Made by a program: the position numbers and the translations under genes. The notes beneath the pieces were generated by a model. It searched no databases, was not told the DNA's origin, and worked only from the letters and a program-made list of their open reading frames with translations. A stretch of DNA of 64,000 bases from Owenia fusiformis (lineage: Eukaryota > Annelida > Polychaeta > Sabellida > Oweniidae), in contig CAIIXF020000008.1 in assembly GCA_903813345.2 (NCBI GenBank), positions 2,553,341 through 2,617,340 on the forward strand. Direction: 5' to 3'. How positions within the stretch are numbered: the stretch's first letter is position 1; each line of letters begins with the position of its first letter. This document shows, piece by piece, positions 36,301 through 48,300 of the stretch.

Positions 36301-39300
36301 ACTTTTCTTTGTACATTAAGTAGCTTTGAATCTACTAACAAGTACTGGAGAACAATATATTATTAGAAATTTTTATAAGTTCAGTCCATTGTGAGTGGTA
36401 TTTGCTACCATTGTGACATCTTTTAGATATGTTAAAACTCCATTTATATTATCATTTTTGTTCCTTCTATTTATTGCTCTGTAGAGTTTCTGTTTCTGTC
36501 TCTAATATTCCATTCAGGTACAGTTGGTTGAGGGGGCATATGATCCCCACCCTTGCCCCCTAATCGCGCAGTTTGTTTCGATCACAAACTGCGTGCCTAA
36601 GAACATTGCATCATTTAAGTTGGAGTCTGTATTTTGAAACCTAATTTAAAGACATTTATCCTGCATTGTTTTCTTGTTCAATGCGTTCATTCTGTGGTGA
36701 ATATACGAATCTTGCAAATACTAGCAACAACTATGTGCAAATGAATCTAAGTTTTAAAACATAAGCAGATTAATGGCATTTTCGTCACTGATTTAACGGG
36801 AATTTATACGTAAATCGATCTAGCACTTTAAACATAAATGACAAATACTTTAGACTCGTTTTATATTTAATTCCTTACACATTTATCATGTATAATTCAA
36901 AATATTTCGAGATAAAACAGATAACCAGGAGATTAAAAAGAAATAAATCACAAACTGCGCGCCTATTTTAGCCAGAAATTACAAACTGTGCGCATACACT
37001 ATTAAAACTACATATTATCATTGGAATTTCTACAGAGGCACGTGTAGGTGTTTTTCATGTTGCTTTGGAAATTTTGCTTTATCGTCAGATTTTATGAGAT
37101 TTTCATATTGAAAGTCAAAATGTATAATAGAAGTGACAATTAAGTTGGGAACGAAAAAAACTTTTATTTTCAGATCACCATCTTGGTGGATGGACTCTCA
37201 TAGTGTTTCAATTATGGGGTTCTTCTATTAGACACATATGTGCCTTGTATGGCGCTTATGTTTTCTAATAATACAAAACAAGCTTGGATAGGCAAGCAGT
37301 TTGGAAATATTAGGCACGCAGTTTGGGAAATACTAAACAAATACTGGATGATCAGGAGCTGGATATGGCAGAATACCTATTCGAGAAAAAATATTGGGCG
37401 AGGCGGCAGCCGAGCCCAATATTTTTTCGAGGATAGGTATTCTGGCCATATCCAGCTCCTGATCATCCAGTATTTGTTTTATTATGCACCTCCCAATGAA
37501 AGTTAAGTGGAGAACTTACAGTTTAGATGACATTATTTTGACATTTATTTATTTTTTCTTTCAAAACTCAGACCGGACTTCCGGCCAGTTTATTCGCTAC
37601 ACTGGACGAAAATATTTGAACCGGGAATTTAATTTTATTTATTCGAGACGTTCTTGCAGAATTATATGTAACTTTTGAATGATAAGGGTAATTGTGATTG
37701 ATTAAGTGCATTTTTTCTTCTATTTTCCGCCAGTTTCAGATGTAAGCTTTAAGTAGTACTCCAGTTATTAAGAAATAAAACTCTGAAGTGGGAATGTTGC
37801 AAAAACATTGAAAAAAATATCCGACCCTTTTTCTCGAAAGGGTCAGATATTAAAAAAATATCCGGCAGTTTTCAGAAAAGAGCAGAGTATTGCCAAATTA
37901 CAAGCAACTAAGAACCAATCAGATTTGAGTATTTTAATGAGGTGCATAATAAATGTGAATATAGGCGCGCAGTTTGACAAGAAAAATGTTTAAATCACGT
38001 TTATGGCGTATTATCGTTTTGAACACAAACTTTTGTGATTTAATCAGATGGAGTGATCCTATATATTCTAGCATACACAGACACAGTGGCTGAATAAACG
38101 GCAAATGACGATAAAAAGACATAGATATAACTTTACACTGTAAATTTTGAACACAGAAGTTACTTAAGACCCTTATATTGAGATAACTAGGTTTACATCG
38201 GGAAAAACATTGAGTACTATGAGTAAATTAAGTTCATCTTCACAGAATGGTACTATCTTTAGAACGAGACTAACCTTGTATTTTTCGTATTTTGGCTCTT
38301 TTTGGGAGTCGTGTCCTCCCCGTCTCACATTTTGAAATATGCGCGCAGTTTGTCAGAGTTTCAAACTACGTGCCTAGTAGGCACGCTGCTTGACATGGGC
38401 ATCGTGCTAATGTTATTAAGTACATTAGGGTTACTCACTTTGAAAGCCATGTTAGATTTTGAAACTTATGGCTCTCCTACGGAGCAATGGACAGCTGAAT
38501 AATAGTGACCTTTAAAGCACAAATTAATGTGATCAGCGGCTTACTTTTGTTCTCTATCTGTGTCCTACATCAGTATCATCCATCCTTGCAAGTATTGGAA
38601 CGCTGAAGTTCTTCCTTTTCGATCAAGACTTGTAATAGACTAGATGCGAGTAGAAAAAATCTTGATTTACGCCATTAAATATTCAAGATTCAGTCAAAAC
38701 GATGTTATATTTGAAATCTACATGTAAAAGGACATCTAGAAATATGGTTTCGAAAATTGTTTATCAAGTTTGAAAATTTAATTATTTTTGAGAGTGTGAC
38801 TTCTAGTTCGGGTTGATTCTCCATAGAGCCCATGTTACAAAATCACAAAAAGTGAAATATATTTTTTTGTATTGGTCAGATAACATTTTCATTTACTGGA
38901 CATATTTTGATTTGCATAACTATTAGATACATAAGGGTTATATGAAAATTGAACCACTAAAACAGATGTTATTTAAGTTAAAGGGAACTTTCTACTATAC
39001 CCGCCATGCTATCTGACCCGAACGAGCCACCTGGTGGTGAAACTGGTAACTACCTATAGCTACTCGCATCTGGTTAATTGTTAGTCGAGTGAATGTTTTC
39101 CTGCCCAATTCCAATATAGCGTTTTTTGCTCGGACATTTTTCGCAAATCTCCGGACGTTGTTCGAACCAACCTCATTCTCATAATTCATTTCGTTCATTG
39201 CGAATCTCACTATCTAGCAAACCACCATATGGATTTGTGTCGAAAAAACATATACTCGTTGAACAATTTACAAGTCTCGAACGAAAAAGAAGTAGTTCAG

Positions 39301-42300
39301 TGCTCCAATACTTGCACGGAAGGATGATAATGATGTATGATACAGTTAGAGACGAAAAGTAAGCCGCTGATCACATTAATTCATGCTTTAAAGGTCACTA
39401 TTATTCAGCTGTCCAGTGCACAGTAGGAAAGCTATATATCAAAATCCACATTATAGCTTTCACAGGAAGTAACATTAGGGTTAATATAGCTTGTCTAGCT
39501 ACAAGCCTTTTGTGAGCCCCCCCCCCCTCACTCCACTGGACACCAGTTCTGTTGGTGAATAAGGTAACCCTTACTGACGGATCTGTGGGGCCTGTGCTCC
39601 CTCCTAGGATTGGCCCAGAAAATAATTAGTGGGCCTTTTTGGGACTTCTTTTTTAATTTTAAACCAAATTATCAAGAAATGTACCTTACATTTTCAAAAG
39701 GGTCTAATTTTGGGTTTGAGGGGCCCAAATATCCACCGCTGTAGGGGGGGGGGGGGGTCCAAAGTCTTGAAGCAATACTAGTTGAAATATAAAAGTTATG
39801 TTTTATTCTTGACATCTGTATACAAAAATCAAACAGGGAAAAATATTGATTGAATAAATATCATGATTTAAAGGTCATGATGACATACCTGTTCATATGA
39901 TATGATTGTTTTTCATTATTTCATATAAATGAAGCGAAAAGGAATTAATCATGAAACATTAAGTATGATAAAGTATATATTATGCATGAATTCCATCTCT
40001 AAATAAATGCAAATCAAGAAATGGCTTGAATAAGCATGGGTGAACTTATAACCATTTTGATAAAAGGTCAATCTCGATACAATCTAGGTGCCTGAGTCAG
40101 ACTGACTCCATTGCACTAATCTGCACTTTTTTCAAAAGAAGTCATCTTTATAAGGATTCAAAGATCTATTCTAACTTTACTGTTTCGGAGTCTTATCATT
40201 TATATTGTAACTAGGGTCTTGTTTATATTGTAACTTGTAATAAAGGGTCTCGTTTATATGGAACTTGTAATAAAGGGTCTTGTTTATGTGGAAATTTATT
40301 GAGAGAGATACTCTTTGCTTTCACCTGAAACTCAACTCTTCTTTAATGCAATGTTATAATCGTTTGATATCATTGTGCAGTTAAACCTGTCTAATCTGAA
40401 TACCCTTAGAACCAGTCAAAAGTGTTCAGATTAACAGGAGATCATTTCAAAGTTTTCTTAATGGTAGTCTATGGAAGATGATAAACTTGAGACTGAGGAA
40501 GTGTTCACATTGAGAGATGTTCGGATTAGAGAAGTGTTCTGATATACTGAGGTTTCACTGTAACTTTATTTTTTTGAGCCTTGAACTACGCAATCAAAGA
40601 GAATAATGTGTTTTTTCTTCATGGCATTATTTGTGATCAGTATTTGGTGGTGGTATTTAGATCTGTAACATTTGTTACACTTTTGTAATCATTTGCATGT
40701 AATGACGTATAGTATATTTAAGACTTGGGTTTTGACATCTGAAAAGGGATGCATGATCTTTATAAGTTGATTTCCCATATACTTAGACCAAGATCCTGAA
40801 CATGTCCATTAACCTTTCATCCACATACACTTCCAGGTAAAAACAGCAAAGCAAATACACTCATAGCAATCTAAAACGTTTGATGAGATCTTATCAATGG
40901 TTTATGGTTAAATATGGATTGGTTTTTGTCTACCACCTTATATTACTTCAATTTATTGATTGCGTTATGTTTTTGTATTAAACTATAGTGAATATTGCTA
41001 TTAGAGATGTTATACAGACTTATTAAACAGGTACGAGACATGTAACATTTATAATTACACTTACATTAGCTTAATCAATTGACTCGATGTTGGGGTCATC
41101 AATTTAAATTTTTTCATCTTAAAAGAGACAGCCACACATTAGAAAGAATACAAGGTAATGTTATGCTTTATGCATCGTGAAAAAAAATGTTATAGGTATC
41201 TTAATGTTTTCATAATACAATCAGGGATTAAAAGTTTATTTTTATTTCTATCTCTGGATTAAGTTAGGCTGTTCATCTTTTCCATGTTTATTGCTAACTA
41301 CCAATTCCAAAAGGTTATCTCAGATTTTTTGCTGATGTTTATAATGCTAGCAATTATAAAAAATCATACATCTTAATGGATTCAGACAGTCTACATTCCT
41401 CTAACATTTTTTCATTAATTATTACTTCTGTAATATATTACATCATAACAAGTTTACTGCGGAGTCCAGTTTAAGGCATTTAAATGATATTTATGATGAG
41501 GTAAGTTTTACATACATGTATATCATAAATAATTTGATTGTTTGTAGTTGAAATTATGAGTACATGAGTGTCTGGTTTGAGAAACAGTCTGAATCGTATT
41601 CCCTTTCTGGGGGATGGGGGATGTAAAGGGGGATATACAAAGGGTCTTGATTCGAGACAAGAAAAATACATGTATGTAGTCTATATCTATTATTGAATTA
41701 ATTACAGCCTAAATAGATATAGATTTGTGATTAGTAAGTCTTCAACACATTTTATTGACTTGACAGAATTGAAATATAGCACTAAGTGCAGACAGGGATA
41801 AAGTGATTACAGACCGATAACTAGAAATGGCCAAGCAATGTAACAAAATTATTACTCTAACATGAAATAATTAGAATAAATAAAGGTGATATCAATGGAA
41901 TGATCAAGCAAAAATAGAATACCCGTGAAATTAACTTTGAAATGTTTGGAATTGGAGTAAAATCATTTGTTTTATTAAGAGCAATCTGTGGAAAAAGATG
42001 ATCATGAGGGTAAGTTTAACTATGTACGTAATTTATCTTGCAGTATATCTATTTGTCAATGTGAATATGAGTGAACCACCTGTTCAGAGAGATCTATGCA
42101 TTTTCCTGCAAATATCTAGACATACTAGACATATATCTAGGCACTAAAGTATATTTTTACAGTTTTTTACATCGGTTTGATTAGTTAATGTTTCATATAG
42201 AAATGACATGCTTATTACCGGCAGTTTCTTGAATTCCATAACTACAATTGACGGCTTAAATTAACAACTATTATTTAGAGCTTCGTAATCTTCATAAATT

Positions 42301-45300
42301 GGTTATCAATGGGAAATGAATTAGAATATGTCTGGGCTTTCGATTCGATGAAAATGTGTTAATTAATATTTTGCTGACTTTGATGAGGAAATAATATAGG
42401 ATATGGAAAATGGATCTAGATGGATCGAAGACTTACTTGGTAATACTAGGAAAGAATGAAAGTTTATAATGCCTGGGAAATAGCTGTCTGATCTCTACTT
42501 TATGAGGAATTCACATTGACTTAATAGGAAGTGTTAGTTATCCCTCCATATAAGGTTTTAATGCATATACATATAATTGACAAAACTTTGTTCCTCACTG
42601 AAACACGACTGCTTGAGGTGTTTAAGGTGTTCCAAAACAAAAAAACTAGTCTCAGTTTGAAGAACGAAGTTCATCAGTATACTGCACGTTACGCCTGCTT
42701 TGGACAATTTTGGTATTTTTACATATATTGTAGATTTAAATGTCCTCTTTAATTTAAATTGGGTGATATTTCTATATTTTTCATAAAATTTTTTATTAGC
42801 ACAGCAGACCGTTCTCCCAGTCCAAACCGAGACTTGTCTTTTACTGAATTGGTGGACACCCCTGCTTCGAAAAATTTTGATATTTTTACATATTGTAGAT
42901 TTAAATGTCTTCTTTTGAATATTCATAATTTAATTTAGCTGTTATTTCTATAATTTTCATTAAAAAATTATCCCAGTAGACTGTTCTCCAAATTAAGACT
43001 TGTCTTTTATTTCTAATTTTTATATTTAGTATGCATAATTTTGACATGACCTTGAAATAGCTTTTATCGTAAAAAATGGAGAAAAAAATTCTTATTCTTC
43101 ACCCTTTATAGAGTCTAAACACTATTTTTCACTTCATCCAGGGACCTTCCTGATGCCTGTAAATAGCATCTCCTTTTTCTAATAAAAGGTAGAGCTCAGA
43201 AAATCAACACCAGGCTACTTAAAAAACTGACACTTATGTAAATAACTAGGGTTGTGCAGCCACGTGCGATACCTCTAGAAAAGTTCCAGAAATCCTAGTC
43301 TGATGATAACGGAAAGGGAGTTCTAGGTTCTAAAATATTTCCTGTTTACTTGATAAATCTAATTCAGTTCTGCATCAGCTTACAGTAAACATTCTATCCT
43401 CTCCTAAATGATTCCATGTTTTAAGCAGAATCAGGTCTATGAGGGTGACAAAATTACAAGCAACATGTACACTCGACCTACCAATTTTCTTACATCTCAA
43501 ATACAATATCTCCCAAAAGATTCGCGATATGTTATAAATTGGTGAAGTTATGATGGATTCTAAGTGCAAAAATGGGTGAAAAATGTTTAAATTCTCTCAA
43601 ACAATAATACATTATTGTAAAAATCTGAAGTTTTCCTGAAATAAAGACATGAAAAAGAATGATATAAGCCAGAAATATTCTAAAATTGAAACAATTTTTT
43701 TGTTAAGCTGCTTGCTAGATCTGATTCTCTCTTTAAGTATGGTAAGTCCTTGGAGGGTGCATATATTGCTACCAAGTTATTCCAATTTTGAGATGTTTCA
43801 TATTTCATTTATTAGATTAACTTTACGATATCCTGAATATCATATTGCGTGTCATCGACAATTTGTTATTGATTAGATTATCCCGTGTTTGACTTATGTA
43901 GTCATTAGCCCTAGACAAGGGTTGCCTTGGGGAAGGAGTGCAGACAGGCATCACAGACTTGACTGGGCACGATGACCTGACCTTGTTTCCCATAATATGT
44001 TTCCCATGGCCTTGCACTCAACTCATAAATTCATTCTAAAGTAGTCAGCACTGTGTCCCATTTGTTCACTTGCTTATTTAGGAGAAGCAATTATCCTATT
44101 GTTAAACACTGCTATGGAGCAGCTTAGCTGATTAATATTCATGATTTGAGCTATATATAAGTTCTAAAATGCAAGAATGCCCAATGTCCTCTTTAAGAAC
44201 CCCTATTCTTAACAGGATATTAAACACTCCCCCCAGTTTTCTGCAAGTTAAAATGCTCAATTCTGCAAGTGAAATTAGTGAATTCTGCAAGAAGAAAGGG
44301 CTAATTCTGCAGAAATTCCGCGGATATTCTGACGAGAACTGAAAGAAAAACTAATGGTTTTCGAACCAGTAAACGGGAAAATATCGTGATAGTCAGGTAG
44401 TCAGTCACTACATACATGCTGCCATCTAACGGCAGAAATCAAACGATGGCGTTTAGAATTTTCACTTCGCATAATTTGGGTTATTTCTGCAAGGGATTTG
44501 ACTGAAAACGTGTCAGATTGTTACAGGTAAGACTGACTTTTTAAACTTTTGGAAAATATATGGATTCTGCGGAAAATTCCGCGGAAATTGACCAAAATAG
44601 TTGATTCTGCAATTCCGCGGGCAGAGGCAAATTCCGTCCGCGCTCTGCAAACACGGAATCCTGGGGGCAGTGATTAAAGCTTAACTAAGAGCTTTTTGAA
44701 AATTTTGGTAGGCTTTACTTTTCTTTTTTTAGCTGTTATTTCAAATATATGAACTATAAATTTTATTATGTGAGTTACTACATTTTGATATATGAACTGC
44801 ACATTTTATAAGTTACATTTGCTGTGTGAGTTGCTTTTTGATATATGAGTTGCTAAATGAGTTACTAAAATCTTGATAAATGAGATGTGATGTTTATGTT
44901 TATTATGAGTTGCTATATTTGTATATGAGTTGCTATATTTGGTATATGAGTTGCTACATTTGATATATGAGTAGCTATATTTGGTATATGAGTTGCTACT
45001 TTTCATATTAGAGTTGCTATATTTGGTATGTGAGTTGCTACATTTGATATATGAGTTACTATATTTGGTATATGAGTTGCTACATTTGATATATGAGTTG
45101 CTGTATTTGGTATATGAATTGCTACATTTGATATATGAGTTGCTATATTTGGTATATGAGTTGCTATATTTGGTATATGAGTTGCTACATTTGATATATG
45201 AGTTGCTATATTTGGTATATGAGTTGCTATATTTGATATATGAGTTGCTATATTTGGTATATGAGTTGCTACATTTGATATATGAGTAGCTATATTTGGT

Positions 45301-48300
45301 ATATGAGTTGCTATATTTGGTATATGAGATTCTACATTTGATATATGAGTTATTATATTTGGTATATGAGTTGCTACATTTGATATATGAGTTGCTATAT
45401 TTGGTATATGAGTTGCTATATTTGGTATATGAGTTGCTACATTTGATATATGAGTTACTATATTTGGTATATGAGTTGCTACATTTGATATATGAGTTGC
45501 TATATTTGATATATGAATTTCTACATTTGATGTATGAGTTGCTATATTTGGTATATGAGTTGCTATATTTGATATATGAGTTGCTATATTTGGTATATGA
45601 GTTGCTACATTTGATATATGAGTAGCTATATTTGGTATATGAGTTGCTATATTTGGTATATGAGATTCTACATTTGATATATGAGTTATTATATTTGGTA
45701 TATGAGTTGCTACATTTGATATATGAGTTGCTATATTTGGTATATGAGTTGCTATATTTGGTATATGAGATTCTACATTTGATATATGAGTTATTATATT
45801 TGGTATATGAGTTGCTACATTTGATGTATGAGTTGCTACATTTGATATATGAGTTGCTATATTTGGTATATGAATTGCTACATTTGATATATGAGTTGCT
45901 ATATTTGGTATATGAGTTGCAACATGTGATATATGAGTTGCTATATTTGGTATATGAATTGCTACATTTGATATATGAGTTACTATATTTGGTATATGAA
46001 TTGCTACATTTGATATATGAGTTGCTATATTTGGTATATGAGTTGCTATATTTGATATATGAGTTGCTATATATTTGGTATATGAGTAACTACATTTGAT
46101 ATATGAGTTGCTATATTTGGTATATGAGTTGCTACATTTGATATATGAGTTGCTATATTTGGTATATGAGTTGCTATATTTGGTATATGAGTTGCTATAT
46201 TTGATATATGAGTTGCTATATTTGGTATATGAATTGCTACATTTGATATATGAGTTGCTATATTTGGTATATGAGTTGCTACATTTGATATATGAGTTGC
46301 TATATTTGGTATATGAGTTGCTATATTTGATATATGAGTTGCTATATATTTGGTATATGAGTAACTACATTTGATATATGAGTTGCTATATTTGGTATAT
46401 GAGTTGCTACATTTGATATATGAGTTGCTATATTTGATATATGAGTTGCTATATTTGGAATGTGAGTTGCTACAATTGATATATGAATTGCTACATTTGA
46501 TATTTAGGTTGCTATGTTTGGTATATGAGTTGCTACATTTGATATATGAGTTGCTATATTTGGTATATGAGTTGCTATATTTGATATATGAGTTGCTATA
46601 TTTGGTATGTGAGTTGCTACATTTGATATATGAATTGCTACAATTTGATATTTAGGTTGCTATATTCTGTGTTTGGTCAGTGAGTTGCTACATTTTATAT
46701 ATAAGTTGCAATATTTGATATACAAGTTCCTACATTTTCCTTATTTGTTACTACATTTCCATGTTATTTTACAGCAAATTATTGAACAAAACAGTTTCAA
46801 AACTATTGCTTGAACTATTAGAAGTTCATTCAAGTGCTATCTAGTAGATAGGTTAATTCCTATTACTTATCTGTCATGTAGACCTACAAGCAAATTAAGG
46901 TGATTGAGAAACTGGTAAATTTCAAAGTAACATATACCAGGTTTTCCTTGCATAAGAAACCTTCATGGTAGACCTTGAAATGATAATCATGTTTTGAATG
47001 TAAACTAGGGACTTCATTTTTTCCCTCTTTGTACATGGTAAAGTCAGAAATAGAGTAGAAAGTATATGGAAGAATGTTTCTACATGGGGTCATGGATGCA
47101 TGATACTGTGGAGCACTGTAGATTATAAAGTTTTAAATCAAAGGAAGTGATGCAATACATTTAATTAGTAATCTTACTTAGGCAGGGGTTTAGACAGATT
47201 CAAAAATAGGCAATGTAGATGGAATTAGGTGAGGTTAAATAAATTAGGTAAGCCAAATTGAATTGGGTGAGGTAAATTGAATTAGGTGAGGTAAATTAAA
47301 TTAGGTAAGCCAAATTGAATTGGGTGAGGTAAATTAAATAAGGTAAGCCAAATTGAATTGGGTGAGGTAAGTTGAATTAGGTGAGGTAAATTAATTAGGT
47401 AAGCCAAATTGAATTAGATGAGGTAAATTAAATTAGGTAAGCCAAATTGAATTGGGTGAGGTAAGTTGAATTAGGTGAGATAAAATTATTAGGTAAGCCA
47501 AATTAAATTGGGTGGGGTAAGTTGAATTAGGTGAGGTAAATTAAATTAGGTAAGCCAACTTGAATTGGGTGAGGTAAGTTGAATTAGGTGAGGTAAATTA
47601 AATTAGGTAAGCCAAATTGAATTGGCTGAGGTAAGTTGAATTAGGTGAGATAAAATTATTAGGTAAGCCAAATTGAATTGGGTGGGGTAAGTTGAATTAG
47701 GTGAGGTAAATTAAATTAGGTAAGCCAAATTGAATTGGGTGAGGTAAATTGAATTAGGTAAGCCAAATTGAATTGGGTGAGGTAAATTGAATTAAGTAAG
47801 CCAAATTGAAGCCAAATGAGGCAAATTAAATTAGATGAGGCAGATTGAATTAAGTAATGCAGATTGAATAAGGTGAGTCAAATTGAATTAGGAGAGACAG
47901 TCTAAATTAGATGAGGTAAGTTAAATTAGGCAAGGCAAATTGAATAAGGTCAGGCAAATTGAATTAGGTGAGGCAAATTTAATTAGGAGAGGCAAATTGA
48001 ATAAGGAGAGGCAAATTGAATTAGTTGAGGCAAATTGAATAAGGAGAGAAATTAGGCGAGGTATGCTAATTTAGGCAAGGCAAATTAAATTAGGTCATGC
48101 AAATTGAATTAGGAGAGGGAAACTTAATTAGGTGAGGCAAATTTAGGAGAAACATATTGAATTAGGTGAGGCAAATGGAATTGGGTCAGGCAAATTGAAT
48201 TAGAAGAGGTTAATTAAATTAGGTGAGGCAAATTAAATTAGGCAAGGCAAATTAAATTAGGAGAGGCAAATTAAAAGAGGTGCATCATTGAATTAGGGGA

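Larger units (their letters stand above)
36565..38395. repeat. cluster of GCGCGCAGTTTG motifs in both orientations
   Basis: About ten matches to GCGCGCAGTTTG or its complement lie near 36565, 36583, 36951, 36976, 37297, 37315, 37963, 38341, 38363 and 38380. Several are paired: GCGCAGTTTGT...ACAAACTGCG at 36567-36593 forms a hairpin. Such clusters can be subterminal transposase-binding repeats (inference); no element ends were resolved. Confidence 0.55.

Noticed and set aside
37240-37506. 88-codon frame across the 65-bp hairpin
   Set aside because: The frame is imposed by the palindrome; no family similarity.
42558-42926. 122-codon minus-strand frame
   Set aside because: It spans a local tandem duplication in Dicer intron 2 and has no domain.
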